Of a DNA stretch of 64,000 nucleotides, positions 33,760-44,947 are shown in pieces. How positions within the stretch are numbered: position 1 is the first letter of the stretch; each line of letters starts with the position of its first letter. This stretch comes from Candidatus Omnitrophota bacterium (GTDB lineage: Bacteria; Omnitrophota; Gorgyraeia; Duberdicusellales; 4484-171). The stretch is from positions 15,376-79,375 of the forward strand of contig JALOCC010000003.1 in the NCBI GenBank assembly GCA_023227945.1, given 5' to 3'. The notes beneath the pieces were generated by a model. The model searched no databases and had not been told where the DNA came from. It was given only the letters and a program-made list of their open reading frames with translations. A program made the position numbers and the translations under genes.

Positions 33760-35223
33760 ATGGGTGATGTAAAAGGTTTTCTAAAAGTTAGGCGCCAAAC
33801 AGCGAAATACAGGCCGGTTTGCGTGCGCGTAAAAGACTACCGTGAAGTGGCAATGCCGCGCTCTGATGAGGCTATGAAAGAGCAGGCATCGCGTTGTATG
33901 GACTGCGGAACTCCTTTTTGCCATTGGGGTTGCCCTCTGGGAAATTATATTCCCGAGTGGAATGACGCAGTTTTTCGCGGCCGATGGAAGAAAGCCTTTC
34001 AATTGCTTGAGGCAAGCAATAATTTTCCCGAATTTACCGGAAGGCTTTGCCCCGCGCTTTGTGAGTATGCTTGTATTTTGGGAATAAATGATGACCCGGT
34101 AACTATAAAAGAGAATGAATTGACGATTATTGAATATGCTTTTGATGCTGGTTTTATCCGGGCAAATCCGCCTAAAGTTCGTACCGGAAAAAAAATTGCT
34201 GTTATCGGTTCCGGCCCGTCCGGGCTTGCTTGCGCCAACCAGTTGAATAAAGCTGGGCATAAGATAACGGTTTTTGAAAAGGATGACAAAATAGGAGGTA
34301 TTTTACGCTACGGTATCCCGGATTTTAAACTTGAAAAGTGGCTCATTGACCGGCGGGTTAACCTGCTTGAGAAAGAGGGTATTGAATTTAAAACCAATGT
34401 GAATGCCGGCATAGGCTATAAAGCCTCAAAACTTAAAAAAGAATTTGATGCCATTGTGCTTACCGCTGGTTCCCGTGTTCCCCGTGACCTTAATATTGAA
34501 GGCCGAAAGCTCAACGGTATATATTTCGCTATGGATTATTTAATCCAGTCAAACAGAAGAGTTGCCAAAGAAAAAATACCCGTTAATAAGTTAATCGATG
34601 CCAAAGGAAAAAAAGTTGTTGTTATCGGCGGAGGAGATACCGGCGCTGATTGTGTCGGCACGGCGAACCGGCAAGGCGCAAGCTGTGTGGTGCAAATTGA
34701 AATTATGCCAAAGCCTGAAGAATGCCGTACCAAAGAATACCCGTGGCCAAAATACCCGTTGATTTTAAGAACTTCTACTAGCCACGAAGAAGGAAGCGAG
34801 CGCCAGTGGAGCATTCTTACTAAAAAATTTATCGGTGAGAATGGTAAACTTGAGAAATTATCTTGTGTCCGTGCCGAATTTATAAACGAACAACGAACAG
34901 CGAACGACAAACGGCAAGCTTGTCCGGTAATGCGCGAAATCCCTGGTTCTGAATTCGAGATTAGCGCCGATATGGTCTTGCTGGCAATGGGTTTTGTGCA
35001 TCCCGAACATTCAAAACTGCTTACAGATTTAGGCGTAGAACTGGATAAACGCGGCAATATAAAAACAGATGCAAATTATATGACTTCCAATGAGAAAGTA
35101 TTTTCTGCAGGAGACGCCAGAAGCGGCCAGTCATTAATTGTACGGGCTATTGCAGAAGGCAGGCAGGCTGCTTTCTGTGTTGATAAATATCTTATGGGCG
35201 AAAGTAGTTTGTCTATTATATAA
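33760..35223 (+). CDS. gltD: Glutamate synthase, small (NADPH-type) subunit
   Basis: 487 residues. N-terminal CMDCGTPFCHWGCPLGN and CPALCEYAC supply the two [4Fe-4S]-type cysteine sets, then FAD-binding IAVIGSGPSGLACANQL, and NAD(P)-binding VVVIGGGDTGADCVG. It passes electrons from NAD(P)H to GltB. Residues about 379-389 read NEQRTANDKRQ, encoded by a stuttering AACGAACAACGAACAGCG track, an insertion unlike the rest of the protein and in the midst of the C-terminal substrate domain. The start follows AAAGGA; an earlier ATG 36 bases upstream is inside the repeat. Confidence 0.92.
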   Translation: MGDVKGFLKVRRQTAKYRPVCVRVKDYREVAMPRSDEAMKEQASRCMDCGTPFCHWGCPLGNYIPEWNDAVFRGRWKKAFQLLEASNNFPEFTGRLCPALCEYACILGINDDPVTIKENELTIIEYAFDAGFIRANPPKVRTGKKIAVIGSGPSGLACANQLNKAGHKITVFEKDDKIGGILRYGIPDFKLEKWLIDRRVNLLEKEGIEFKTNVNAGIGYKASKLKKEFDAIVLTAGSRVPRDLNIEGRKLNGIYFAMDYLIQSNRRVAKEKIPVNKLIDAKGKKVVVIGGGDTGADCVGTANRQGASCVVQIEIMPKPEECRTKEYPWPKYPLILRTSTSHEEGSERQWSILTKKFIGENGKLEKLSCVRAEFINEQRTANDKRQACPVMREIPGSEFEISADMVLLAMGFVHPEHSKLLTDLGVELDKRGNIKTDANYMTSNEKVFSAGDARSGQSLIVRAIAEGRQAAFCVDKYLMGESSLSII

Positions 35224-35365
35224 GATTTGGTAACGGTTAAGGTAACCTATCATTATTATTTTAGGTTACGCGCCTGCCGTAGGCAGGCAGGTTACCTAGG
35301 TTACACTAAATCACGAGTTTTTTGATGTAACCTTCGTAACCTACCCGTAACCTACGTAACATATA
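35224..35365. repeat. Stuttering GTAACC element
   Basis: GGTAACGGTTAAGGTAACC then repeated TAGGTTAC, CGCCTGCCG with GGCAGGCAGG, and on the far side ATGTAACCTTCG, TAACCTACCCGTAACCTACG. GGTTAC words and their inverse GTAACC alternate along the region, giving several possible hairpins. A separate small inverted repeat GCCTGCCGTAGGCAGGC lies in the middle. Confidence 0.55.
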
Positions 35366-35392
35366 GGCAGAAATAGCTGTTAAAGGAGCAAA

Positions 35393-37966
35393 ATGATAAG
35401 TACTGGTATAAAAGGCCTAGATGGCGTAGTCACAGGTTTAAGAGCAGGAGATAATGTTGTCTGGCAGATAGATGACATAAATGATTATATTGATTTGGTG
35501 AAACCTTTTGTGCAAGAGGCTTTAAAGGAAGACAAGAAAGTTATATACATAAGATTTGCTTCACATAAAGAGCTGCTCAATCCTTCTAAAAACATAAAGC
35601 GATACGAACTTAATGCCTATGCGGGTTTTGAAACTTTTGCTGCCAAGGTAAACAGCATCATTACCGAATCTGGTGAAGGTGCATATTATGTGTTTGATTG
35701 TTTATCTGAGCTTCTTTTAGCCTGGGCTACGGATCTTATGATCGGAAACTTTTTTATGGTTACCTGTCCGTATCTTTATGAACTTAAGACTGTCACGTAT
35801 TTTTCTATATTACGTAATAACCATTCTTTTAAATCTATAGCCCGCATCCGCGAAACAACACAATTGCTTATTGATGTATATCGTTGCGAAGGGAATTTAT
35901 ATATACATCCTCTAAAGGTATGGAACAGGTATTCGCCGACGATGTTTATTCCCCATCAAAAAGAAGACGACAGGTTTATCCCGATCATTGACAGCGTCAA
36001 TGCCGCCAAATTGTTTTCTTATATTCACGAAAAAGGCACCGAAAGCGTAAAAAGAAACCTTGATTATTGGGACCGCCTGTTCCTTGAGGCCCAGGATCTG
36101 CTTGAAAAATCTCCGGTAGCAGAAAAACTGAAAGGCACAATAAATAAACTTTCCAATATTATGATTACCAAGGATAAAAAGATTCTATCCTTGGTAATGG
36201 ATAATTTTTCGCTTCCTGAACTGATAGAAATAAAGTCAAGGTTAATAGGCACCGGTTTTGTCGGCGGAAAAACCGTCGGAATGCTTTTGGCGAGAAAAAT
36301 TCTTTCCAAAAATTTTCCCAATTGGCAAAAAGTTTCCGAGCCCCATGATTCCTTTTATATCGGTTCCGACATCTTTTATTCCTATATTGTGCAGAACCAC
36401 TGGTGGAAACTGCGCATGCAGCAGAAAACAGAAGAGGGGTATTTTGAGATTGCAAAAGTTTTAAAAGAAAAAATGCTCTACGGCGTATTTGACGAGGAAG
36501 TAATGGAGCAATTTCAACAGATTATAGAATATTTCGGCTCTTCTCCTATAATTATACGTTCCAGTTCGCTTTTGGAGGATGGTTTCGGCAATGCTTTTGC
36601 CGGAAAATACGAAAGCATATTTTTAGCAAATCAAGGCAGCCCCGAACAAAGATATATTCAGTTCGCCGAAGCTGTAAAAAGAATTTACGCAAGCACTATG
36701 AACGAAGACGCCCTTACTTACCGCAAACAGCGCGGCTTGGATAAGTCTGATGAGCAAATGGCGCTTTTAGTCCAGAGGGTTTCCGGCACGCACCATAAAC
36801 AGTATTTTTTCCCGGATTTAGCCGGAGTGGGCGTATCCTACAATACCTATGTCTGGAATGAAAATATGAGCCCCAAAGCCGGCATGCTTAGGCTGGTATT
36901 CGGGCTTGGCACAAGGGCAGTCAATCGCGTTGAGGGAGATTACCCCAGGATGGTGGCTCTGGATAACCCGTTACGCCGCCCATATTCGCAAAAGGATGAT
37001 TTAAAAAGGTATTCCCAGCACGAAGTTGACCTTATCGATGTCCGAGAGAACCAGCTTAAAACTATTTCCCTAAAACAGCTTTTAAGCGAAAAATGTTATA
37101 AAGACATTAGCCGCATAGCAGTAAAAGATGATTCTATACCGATAGCAGATGAAACCGCGGAAGAAAATGAATTTTGGATTTTAACCCTGGATGGTTTATT
37201 TGATGGGGAGTTATTTGCCAATTCTTTTAAACAAATATTAGAGTCATTAGAGAAAGCTTATGATTATCCGGTTGAAATAGAATTTACGGTAAACTTCACA
37301 AAGAATGACAAATTTAAAATTAATTTACTGCAATGCCGGCCACTGCAGACCCGCGGTTTAGGGCATAAGGTCAAAATGCCTGAGCATCTGGAAAAGCAGG
37401 ATATCATTTTTGAATCGTCCGGGTATTTTCTTGGCGGAAATATTTCCCAGAGTATTTTAAGAATCATTTACATTGACCCGGAAAAATACAGCAAGCTGAT
37501 TTTATCGGATAAGTATGAAATCGCTCAAATCGTAGGAAAGCTAAACACAAATATCGGCAACAAAGATGAAACGCCTACGCTGCTTATTGGCCCGGGCAGA
37601 TGGGGCACTTCTACGCCGTCTTTGGGCATACCCGTGAAATTCGCACAAATAAATAATGTTACAATACTGGCGGAACTTGCTTTTTCCGATGGCAACCTTA
37701 ATCCGGAAGTTTCTTTCGGAACGCATTTTTTCCAGGACTTGGTGGAAACAAATATTTTTTATCTGGCGCTATTTCCCGAAAAAAAATATAATAAGTTTAA
37801 ATGGTTCCTGCAGCAAAAAAATAGGTTTGAGGAACTTTTGCCGGCGTCTTCTAAATACAAAAATCTTATCGCGGTTTACGATATCGCGGATAACCATGTA
37901 AAGATTATGTCCGATGTCATATCACAAAAAGTGATATGCTTTTCTGGCAGTAAGAATTCTAAATAG
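35393..37966 (+). CDS. PEP/pyruvate-binding (PPDK-like) protein fused to a degenerate KaiC-like domain
   Basis: 857 residues. The first ~230 residues open with [20 protein letters not shown], the RecA/KaiC-family start, but the P-loop position reads [10 protein letters not shown], so no Walker A. Residues about 290-660 resemble the PPDK/PEP-synthase ATP-grasp domain: [43 protein letters not shown], and IEFTVN...[10 protein letters not shown]. There is no phosphohistidine swivel domain or PEP barrel. The C-terminal 200 residues ([16 protein letters not shown]) are unassigned. Probably a phosphotransfer regulator or enzyme using ATP; the reaction is unclear. Ribosome-binding site AAAGGAG. Confidence 0.75.
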   Translation: MISTGIKGLDGVVTGLRAGDNVVWQIDDINDYIDLVKPFVQEALKEDKKVIYIRFASHKELLNPSKNIKRYELNAYAGFETFAAKVNSIITESGEGAYYVFDCLSELLLAWATDLMIGNFFMVTCPYLYELKTVTYFSILRNNHSFKSIARIRETTQLLIDVYRCEGNLYIHPLKVWNRYSPTMFIPHQKEDDRFIPIIDSVNAAKLFSYIHEKGTESVKRNLDYWDRLFLEAQDLLEKSPVAEKLKGTINKLSNIMITKDKKILSLVMDNFSLPELIEIKSRLIGTGFVGGKTVGMLLARKILSKNFPNWQKVSEPHDSFYIGSDIFYSYIVQNHWWKLRMQQKTEEGYFEIAKVLKEKMLYGVFDEEVMEQFQQIIEYFGSSPIIIRSSSLLEDGFGNAFAGKYESIFLANQGSPEQRYIQFAEAVKRIYASTMNEDALTYRKQRGLDKSDEQMALLVQRVSGTHHKQYFFPDLAGVGVSYNTYVWNENMSPKAGMLRLVFGLGTRAVNRVEGDYPRMVALDNPLRRPYSQKDDLKRYSQHEVDLIDVRENQLKTISLKQLLSEKCYKDISRIAVKDDSIPIADETAEENEFWILTLDGLFDGELFANSFKQILESLEKAYDYPVEIEFTVNFTKNDKFKINLLQCRPLQTRGLGHKVKMPEHLEKQDIIFESSGYFLGGNISQSILRIIYIDPEKYSKLILSDKYEIAQIVGKLNTNIGNKDETPTLLIGPGRWGTSTPSLGIPVKFAQINNVTILAELAFSDGNLNPEVSFGTHFFQDLVETNIFYLALFPEKKYNKFKWFLQQKNRFEELLPASSKYKNLIAVYDIADNHVKIMSDVISQKVICFSGSKNSK

Positions 37967-37986
37967 TAAAGAGAGGAGGGCGTAGA

Positions 37987-39606
37987 ATGCCAAAATATAT
38001 CTTCATAACCGGCGGGATTATTTCGAGTTTAGGTAAGGGAATAGCTTCTGCTTCTATCGGTAAGATTTTAGAAACTCGCGGCGTCAAAGTTACCATTATG
38101 AAGCTTGACCCTTATATTAATGTTGATCCTGGGACGATGAACCCTTATCAGCACGGAGAAGTTTACGTTACCGAAGATGGCGCCGAGACCGATTTAGACC
38201 TCGGCCATTACGAGCGCTTTACCAGTATTAATACTTCTAAATGCAATAATATCACTACCGGTAAGATTTATAACCAGGTTATTTCCCGGGAAAGAAAAGG
38301 AGATTATTTAGGAAAAACTATCCAGGTTATCCCGCACATTACCGATGCCATAAAAGGGGAAATCAAAAAATGCGCAGATGCGTCAAAAGCCGACATTATA
38401 ATCGTTGAAATCGGCGGCACTGTTGGCGATATCGAAAGCTTGCCCTTTTTGGAAGCTGCGCGCCAATTCCGGCTGGATATGGGTTACGAAAACACCCTTT
38501 ATATCCATTTAACGCTAGTCCCTTACATTAAAGCTGCCGGAGAGTTGAAAACCAAACCTACCCAGCACAGCGTTGGCACTTTACGTGAGATAGGAATTAT
38601 TCCGGATGTTTTGATTTGCCGCGCGGAAAAGCCTTTGTCAGACAGCGTTAAGGAAAAAATTTCTTTATTTTGCAATGTCAAGAAAGAAGCTGTTATCGAA
38701 TCCGTAGATATGGAGTCAATTTATCAGATACCGTTACTTTTCAAAAAACAAATTCTAGACGAAATAATTCTTAGCCATTTTAAATTAATCTGTAAGTTTT
38801 CCGACCTGAAAGATTGGGAAGTAAATGTAGTTCAGCGAGCGCTTAATCCTAAACATAAGGTGACGGTTGCCGTCGTTGGAAAATATATTGAACTGCAGGA
38901 TACCTATAAATCCATATATGAGGCAATAATTCACGCCGGTATTTTTAATAATGCTAAAGTGGAAGTTAAAAAAATTGATTCCGAAACTTTGGAAAAAGGA
39001 AACCCCAAAGAATTGCTGAAAGATGTTTGCGGAATACTTGTTCCCGGAGGTTTTGGCTACCGCGGTATTGAAGGAAAGATTGCGGCGATTGAATTCGCAA
39101 GGTATAATAACGTTCCATTTCTAGGGCTTTGTTTGGGGATGCAATGCGCGGTCATAGAGTTTGCCAGAAATGCCTGCAATTTAAAAAGCGCTAATTCCAC
39201 AGAATTTAAAAAAACAAAATATCCCGTTATAAGCCTGCTTAAAGAGCAAAGAGGGGTTAAAGATTTAGGCGGCACTATGCGCCTGGGCGCTTATCCCTGT
39301 AAAATCAAGAAAAACACCCTCGCCTTTAGCGCTTACGGTAAAGGATTGATTTATGAGCGCCATCGGCATAGGTATGAGTTTAATAATAAATATAAAAAAT
39401 TGCTGGAAGAAAAAGGGATGGTCTTTTCCGGCATTTATCCTCAGAGAAATTTAGTAGAGATAGTTGAGGTAAAAAAGCATCCTTATTTTATCGCGGTGCA
39501 GTTTCATCCGGAATTTAAATCCAAACCGGACAAAGCGCATCCGTTGTTTAGGGATTTTATTAAAGCAGCATTAAAAAAGACAGCGGATATTGAAACTATC
39601 CGCTAA
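37987..39606 (+). CDS. pyrG: CTP synthase
   Basis: 539 residues, normal length. The synthetase half starts [17 protein letters not shown] and has the [16 protein letters not shown] and GGTVGDIES segments; the glutaminase half has LCLGMQCAV with the catalytic cysteine and QFHPEF with the His-Glu pair. It makes CTP from UTP with glutamine nitrogen. AGAGGAGGG precedes the ATG. The next genes are also glutamine-dependent (carA, carB), following the glutamate synthase locus. Confidence 0.96.
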   Translation: MPKYIFITGGIISSLGKGIASASIGKILETRGVKVTIMKLDPYINVDPGTMNPYQHGEVYVTEDGAETDLDLGHYERFTSINTSKCNNITTGKIYNQVISRERKGDYLGKTIQVIPHITDAIKGEIKKCADASKADIIIVEIGGTVGDIESLPFLEAARQFRLDMGYENTLYIHLTLVPYIKAAGELKTKPTQHSVGTLREIGIIPDVLICRAEKPLSDSVKEKISLFCNVKKEAVIESVDMESIYQIPLLFKKQILDEIILSHFKLICKFSDLKDWEVNVVQRALNPKHKVTVAVVGKYIELQDTYKSIYEAIIHAGIFNNAKVEVKKIDSETLEKGNPKELLKDVCGILVPGGFGYRGIEGKIAAIEFARYNNVPFLGLCLGMQCAVIEFARNACNLKSANSTEFKKTKYPVISLLKEQRGVKDLGGTMRLGAYPCKIKKNTLAFSAYGKGLIYERHRHRYEFNNKYKKLLEEKGMVFSGIYPQRNLVEIVEVKKHPYFIAVQFHPEFKSKPDKAHPLFRDFIKAALKKTADIETIR

Positions 39607-39624
39607 GCGTTAATCGCTAATAAT

Positions 39625-40710
39625 ATGCAAGCATTACTTGTTTTAGAGGACGGCACAACATTTCGGGGTAAGTCCTTTGGCGCAACCGGCATACGTTTCG
39701 GAGAAGTGGTTTTTAACACTAGTATGTCCGGATATCAGGAGATAATTACTGACCCTTCCTATAAAGGGCAGATTGTTGTAATGACTTACCCTTTAATTGG
39801 CAATTACGGCACAAATGACGAAGACGTTGAATCGGCAAAGCCGTATCTGGGAGGTTTTGTGGTTAAGGAATACAGTAAACTCTTCAGCAACTGGCAGGCC
39901 AAAGAATCTCTGGGGGATTATTTTAAAAGAAATAATATTTTAGGCATTGAGGGAATTGATACCCGTGCCCTTACTTTGCATATCCGCCACTCCGGCGCTA
40001 TGAAAGCAGTGCTGGCAACCGGCAATGTAAATGAAAAAGAGTTAATCCAAAAAGCGAAAAATTCACCGGGATTAGTCGGCATAGATTTAGTTAAGGAAGT
40101 TACCTGCGATAAAAAGTATCTTTGGAAAAAAGCCAAGGACAGTAAATATAAGGTAGTCGTGCTTGATTGCGGAACAAAATATAATATTTTAAGAAACCTT
40201 GTAAAAAACAAATGTGAGGTTATAGTTGTGCCGGCAAATACCCAAGCGGATGAAATTTTAGGTTTAAAGCCGGATGGCGTATTGCTTTCTAACGGCCCCG
40301 GAGACCCGGTAGCAGTCAAATATGTGATAGAGGCTACCAGAAAGCTAATCGGGAAAGTACCTCTATTTGGCATTTGTTTGGGCCAGCAGATTTTAGGCCT
40401 GGCGTTCGGCGGGAAAACTTACAAACTTAAATTCGGCCATCACGGAGCTAACCAGCCGGTTAAAGATTTACGAACAGGAAGAGTTTTAATTACCGTGCAG
40501 AATCACGGGTTTTCCGTCGATATAAAATCCCTGAATAAAAAAGATATTGAAATAACTCATATAAATTTAAATGACCAGACGCTGGAAGGCATCCGGCACA
40601 AAAAATTACCGATATTTTCCGTGCAATTTCATCCTGAAGCAAGCGCCGGACCGCATGACGCTCAATATCTATTTGGAGAATTTGTTCAGATGATGAATAA
40701 ATATAAGTAA
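39625..40710 (+). CDS. carA: Carbamoyl-phosphate synthase, small (glutaminase) subunit
   Basis: 361 residues. The N-terminal CarA domain (ALLVLEDGTTFRGKSFG, IEGIDTRALTLHIR) is followed by the class I amidotransferase domain with FGICLGQQILGLAFGG carrying the nucleophilic cysteine, GANQPV, and FHPEASAGP with His/Glu. It supplies ammonia to CarB for arginine and pyrimidine synthesis. The ATG lies 18 bases after pyrG with no clear ribosome-binding site; the intervening AAGCGTTAATCGCTA is another short stutter. Confidence 0.95.
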   Translation: MQALLVLEDGTTFRGKSFGATGIRFGEVVFNTSMSGYQEIITDPSYKGQIVVMTYPLIGNYGTNDEDVESAKPYLGGFVVKEYSKLFSNWQAKESLGDYFKRNNILGIEGIDTRALTLHIRHSGAMKAVLATGNVNEKELIQKAKNSPGLVGIDLVKEVTCDKKYLWKKAKDSKYKVVVLDCGTKYNILRNLVKNKCEVIVVPANTQADEILGLKPDGVLLSNGPGDPVAVKYVIEATRKLIGKVPLFGICLGQQILGLAFGGKTYKLKFGHHGANQPVKDLRTGRVLITVQNHGFSVDIKSLNKKDIEITHINLNDQTLEGIRHKKLPIFSVQFHPEASAGPHDAQYLFGEFVQMMNKYK

Positions 40711-40830
40711 CACGTATTACGTAGCACGTTCATAAAATATTTCTTTGACGTGTTACCTCTACTTCAAGCGGACTCGCCTGAATATTTTTTATATTGTGGC
40801 GAGGTTACGTGATACCTGATACGCAATATT
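40711..40830. repeat. Stuttering element with degenerate R3-like core before carB
   Basis: Left: CACGTATTACGTAGCACG; right: GTTACGTGATACCTGATACG. Between them AAGCGGACTCGCCTGAATAT through TATTGTGGCGAG aligns with the R3 core GCGGATCCGCCCACATAT...GTGGCGGA. The element separates carA from carB and leaves no recognisable ribosome-binding site before the carB ATG. Confidence 0.5.
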
Positions 40831-43800
40831 ATGCCTAAAAGAAAAGATATTAAAAAAATCCTGATCATTGGATCGGGGCCGATTGTCATCGGCCAAGCCT
40901 GTGAATTTGATTATTCCGGAACCCAAGCCTGTAAAGCTTTAAAAGAAGAAGGTTTTAAGGTTATTCTGATTAATTCTAATCCCGCCACGATTATGACTGA
41001 CCCGCAAACTGCAGATGTTACTTATATTGAGCCGATAACTGTGGAAATGGTTGAAAAAATTATTGCCAAAGAAAGGCCGGATGCTTTACTTCCTACTTTA
41101 GGCGGCCAAACCGGGCTTAACACCGCTATGAAATTATGCGAAATGGGCGTGCTGGATAAATATAAAGTAAAAATGATTGGCGCGGATTATAAAGCCATTA
41201 AAAAAGCCGAAGACCGCAAATATTTTAAAAACACTATCATAAAAATCGGCCTGGATTTACCAAAAAGCGCGCTGGCCTACAGCATAAAAGAAGCCAGAGC
41301 TGCGCTTAAAAAAATCGGTTTACCGGTGATTGTCCGGCCAAGCTTTACTTTGGGCGGTACCGGCGGAGGAATTGCTTATACGCTAAAAGAATTTGAAAAA
41401 ATAGCCGATAACGGCTTAAGAAACAGTATGATACACGAAATTCTCATTGAAGAATCCGTAGTCGGCTGGAAAGAATATGAATTGGAAGTAATGCGCGACC
41501 TTAAAGATAACGTGGTTATCGTCTGTTCCATAGAAAATTTTGACCCAATGGGCGTGCATACCGGAGATTCCATAACTGTTGCGCCGGCACAAACCTTAAC
41601 CGACAAGGAATATCAGGCAATGCGCGATGCCGCAATCAAGATTATCAGAGAAATCGGCGTTGAAACCGGCGGCTCCAATATTCAATTTGCCGTCCATCCC
41701 AAAACCGGCAGGATGGTGGTTATTGAAATGAACCCGCGGGTTTCCCGCAGTTCCACTTTAGCCAGTAAAGCCACAGGTTTTCCCATTGCAAAAATTGCCG
41801 CAAAACTTGCCGTAGGCTACAGCCTGGATGAAATCCAAAACGATATTACCAAAAAAACCCCGGCTTCCTTTGAGCCGGCAATAGATTATTGTGTGGTAAA
41901 AATTCCGCGCTTTGCTTTTGAAAAATTCCCCGAAGCCGGCGACATCCTCGGCGTTTCTATGAAGTCAGTCGGTGAAACTATGGCTATCGGCCGCACTTTT
42001 AAAGAAGCCTTGCAGAAAGGTTTACGCGGCTTGGAAATCGGCCATAGCGGTTTGGATAATAAGTCCAATTACCGCAATATTTCCGATGAAAAAATCAGGC
42101 ATCGTTTGAAAGAGCCTAATGCTTCACGCATATTTTACCTAAAATATGCCCTGCAAAAAGGCTTTAGCTTGCAAGAAATATACAAGCTTACTTATATTGA
42201 CCCTTGGTTTATCCATAATATTAAAGAAATTGTGGATTTCGAAAAGGAAATTCAAAAAGCCGGTAAAAATATTTCTAAAAAACTACTTGAAGAGGCCAAG
42301 CAATATGGTTTTAGTGACAAACAAATAGGGGATTTAATCGGTTTAGAGGAATCAGCCGTCCGGAAAAAAAGAAAACAGCAAGGCATTGCAGCAACTTTTA
42401 GGTTAGTCGATACCTGCGCCGGAGAATTTGAAGCTTATACCCCTTATTATTATTCAACTTACGAAAGTAAAGACGAGGCGCGCAAATCCACCAAAAAGAA
42501 AATTATGATTTTAGGCGGCGGCCCCAATCGTATCGGACAGGGAATAGAATTTGATTATTGCTGTTGTCATGCTTCTTTTGCCCTGAAAGAAATGGGGTTT
42601 GAAACGATTATGGTTAATTCCAACCCCGAAACAGTTTCTACCGATTATGATACCTCGGATAAATTATATTTTGAGCCGCTGACTTTTGAAGATGTTATGA
42701 ATATCATTGATAAGGAAAAGCCATATGGCGTAATCGTGCAATTTGGCGGCCAAACCCCTCTTAATCTGGCAAGAAAGCTGGAGGATGCCGGCGCGCCCGT
42801 TATCGGAACAACCGTTGATTCAATTGACATTGCCGAAGACCGCGATAGATTTGCTAAGGTGCTGAATAAATTAAACATCAAACAACCGCCCAACGGTTCA
42901 GCCTATTCCAAAGAGGAAGCCGTAAAAATTGCCAAAAAAATCGGTTACCCGGTTTTAGTACGGCCTTCTTATGTTTTAGGCGGAAGAGCGATGAATATTG
43001 TTTATGATGAAAACTCTTTGGAAAAGTTTATCAAGGAAGCGCAAAAAGTTTCGCAGGAACATCCGGTTTTAATCGATAAATTTTTGGAAGACGCAGTTGA
43101 GGTGGATGTGGACGCGATTTCCGACACTGAAACGACAATTATCGGCGGCGTAATGGAGCATATTGAAGAAGCCGGTATTCATTCCGGAGATTCTGCCTGT
43201 GTGCTTCCGCCACATACCTTAAACGATGAAATCATTTCCGTGATTAAAAAATATACCTGCGATATCGCTAAAGAGTTAAAAGTAAAAGGGTTATTCAACC
43301 TGCAATGCGCGGTAAAAAAAGATGTGGTTTATATGCTGGAAGTTAATCCCCGTGCTTCACGGACAGTGCCTTTTGTCAGCAAAGCTACCGGTGTACCATT
43401 AGCTAAAATTGCCAGCCAGGTTATGGCGGGTAAAAAACTGGCTGATTTTAAACTTAACGGCAAAAAAAATCTTTCTCATGTTGCCGTGAAAGAGGCGGTT
43501 TTGCCTTTTTCTAAATTTTCCGGCGTGGACATTATTCTTGGCCCGGAGATGAAATCAACCGGCGAAGTTATGGGTATTGATACCTCTTTCGGAAAAGCGT
43601 TTTTTAAAGCCGAGGCTGCCGCCGGTCAAACCCTTCCTTTATCGGGAAAAGTATTTTTAAGCGTTAAAAACGATGACAAACGCAATATTGTCTTTATCGC
43701 CAAGAAGCTTTTTGATATGAATTTCCAAATTATTGCCACCAACGGCACATGGAAGGTTCTTGCCTCCAACAACATCAAAGCTAAAAGAGTAGAGAAAATT

Positions 43801-44046
43801 GCCGAAGGTTCAAGCCGCCTTCTGGATTTAATCAAAGGAGAAAAAATAAAACTTATCATCAACACCCCTTCCGGAAAAAAAGGCCAATTTGATATGAAAA
43901 CTATGCGCAGTCTAGCTGTCCGCTATGGTATACCCTGCATTACCACCATTTCCGGTGCTCAAGCCGCAGTCAACGGAATAGAGGCAACGTTGAAAGAGCA
44001 GCTTGGAGTGAAGGCGTTGCAGAAGTATTTTGGAACCAACAAATAA
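40831..44046 (+). CDS. carB: Carbamoyl-phosphate synthase, large subunit
   Basis: 1071 residues, full length. Two homologous ATP-grasp halves: [22 protein letters not shown] opens the first, [13 protein letters not shown] its ATP-binding loop; [23 protein letters not shown] opens the second, with [13 protein letters not shown]. The last about 130 residues are the MGS-type allosteric domain ([22 protein letters not shown]). It combines bicarbonate, two ATP and ammonia from CarA into carbamoyl phosphate. Confidence 0.96.
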   Translation: MPKRKDIKKILIIGSGPIVIGQACEFDYSGTQACKALKEEGFKVILINSNPATIMTDPQTADVTYIEPITVEMVEKIIAKERPDALLPTLGGQTGLNTAMKLCEMGVLDKYKVKMIGADYKAIKKAEDRKYFKNTIIKIGLDLPKSALAYSIKEARAALKKIGLPVIVRPSFTLGGTGGGIAYTLKEFEKIADNGLRNSMIHEILIEESVVGWKEYELEVMRDLKDNVVIVCSIENFDPMGVHTGDSITVAPAQTLTDKEYQAMRDAAIKIIREIGVETGGSNIQFAVHPKTGRMVVIEMNPRVSRSSTLASKATGFPIAKIAAKLAVGYSLDEIQNDITKKTPASFEPAIDYCVVKIPRFAFEKFPEAGDILGVSMKSVGETMAIGRTFKEALQKGLRGLEIGHSGLDNKSNYRNISDEKIRHRLKEPNASRIFYLKYALQKGFSLQEIYKLTYIDPWFIHNIKEIVDFEKEIQKAGKNISKKLLEEAKQYGFSDKQIGDLIGLEESAVRKKRKQQGIAATFRLVDTCAGEFEAYTPYYYSTYESKDEARKSTKKKIMILGGGPNRIGQGIEFDYCCCHASFALKEMGFETIMVNSNPETVSTDYDTSDKLYFEPLTFEDVMNIIDKEKPYGVIVQFGGQTPLNLARKLEDAGAPVIGTTVDSIDIAEDRDRFAKVLNKLNIKQPPNGSAYSKEEAVKIAKKIGYPVLVRPSYVLGGRAMNIVYDENSLEKFIKEAQKVSQEHPVLIDKFLEDAVEVDVDAISDTETTIIGGVMEHIEEAGIHSGDSACVLPPHTLNDEIISVIKKYTCDIAKELKVKGLFNLQCAVKKDVVYMLEVNPRASRTVPFVSKATGVPLAKIASQVMAGKKLADFKLNGKKNLSHVAVKEAVLPFSKFSGVDIILGPEMKSTGEVMGIDTSFGKAFFKAEAAAGQTLPLSGKVFLSVKNDDKRNIVFIAKKLFDMNFQIIATNGTWKVLASNNIKAKRVEKIAEGSSRLLDLIKGEKIKLIINTPSGKKGQFDMKTMRSLAVRYGIPCITTISGAQAAVNGIEATLKEQLGVKALQKYFGTNK

Positions 44047-44083
44047 CCTTATATTTTCCCTAACCCATATCTCTCTCGCGGCC

Positions 44084-44214
44084 TTAATCTAAATTCCACC
44101 GCCGCGGTGGGCTTTAGGTTTCTATCGAGCAGCTTACATTTTATTTGCTTACATTGAATCCCCGTATTAAAATACTTTTAATCTAAATCCCACCTACGCG
44201 GTGGGTTATGGTTT
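44084..44214. repeat. Duplicated hairpin unit upstream of phoB
   Basis: Two copies of one unit, at 44084-44121 and 44178-44214: TTAATCTAAATTCCACC then GCCGCGGTGGGCTTTAGGTTT, and TTAATCTAAATCCCACC then TACGCGGTGGGTTATGGTTT. Each folds through CCACC/GGTGG. They may be a terminator of carB and an attenuator before phoB, or a small repeat family. Confidence 0.55.
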
Positions 44215-44254
44215 AATAATAGTTTTCAGTAAAAATTTTACTTGAGGAGAGAGA

Positions 44255-44947
44255 ATGAAAGAAACAATATTAATTGTCGAAGACGAGAAAGATATAGTCA
44301 AAATGTTGGGCTATAATCTGGAAAAAGAAGGGTTTAAGACGCTGTCGGTTTATGAGGGAGAAGACGCTTTGGATACGGCCGTTAGCAAACACCCGGACCT
44401 TATAATTTTGGATTTAATGCTTCCGGGCATGGATGGATTAGAAGTATGCAAAACGCTTAAAGCTGATTCTAAAACCAGCTCCATACCTATTATTATGCTT
44501 ACGGCAAAAAGCCAGGATTCCGATAAAATCGTAGGGCTTGAGTTAGGGGCAGATGATTATATGACCAAACCTTTTAGCCCCAGAGAGCTTATTGCCCGCA
44601 TAAAAGCAGTGTTGCGCCGCGTGAAAGAAAAGGATAAATTGCCGGAGGTGTTAAAAATCGGCGAGTTGATGATAGATTTTTCAAAGATAGCAGTGGCCGT
44701 TAAAGATAAACCTGTAGAGCTTACATCAAAAGAGTTCGAGCTTCTAAAGACATTGGTAAAAGTAAAAGGAAGAGTCCTGTCGCGTGATTATCTTCTTGAT
44801 AATATATGGGGCTTTGATAATGCTATGGAAATCCGAACCCGCACTGTGGATGTGCACATTAGAACATTGCGTAAAAAACTAAAAAGCGAATCTAAGCGGA
44901 TTCTTACCGTGAAAAATTACGGATATAGATTTAATTATGAAGATTAG
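44255..44947 (+). CDS. phoB: Phosphate-type response regulator, OmpR/PhoB family
   Basis: 230 residues. Receiver domain with the acidic pair EDE at 9-11, phosphoacceptor Asp53 (ILDLMLPGMD) and Lys (TKPFSPREL), then a winged-helix DNA-binding domain (ELTSKEFELLKTLV, then DVHIRTLRKKL, YGYRF). It should bind the 11-bp Pho-box arrays found upstream of the genes at 46.8, 47.2 and 53.7 kb. GAGGAGAGAG precedes ATG; phoR starts 11 bases before this gene ends. Confidence 0.92.
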   Translation: MKETILIVEDEKDIVKMLGYNLEKEGFKTLSVYEGEDALDTAVSKHPDLIILDLMLPGMDGLEVCKTLKADSKTSSIPIIMLTAKSQDSDKIVGLELGADDYMTKPFSPRELIARIKAVLRRVKEKDKLPEVLKIGELMIDFSKIAVAVKDKPVELTSKEFELLKTLVKVKGRVLSRDYLLDNIWGFDNAMEIRTRTVDVHIRTLRKKLKSESKRILTVKNYGYRFNYED

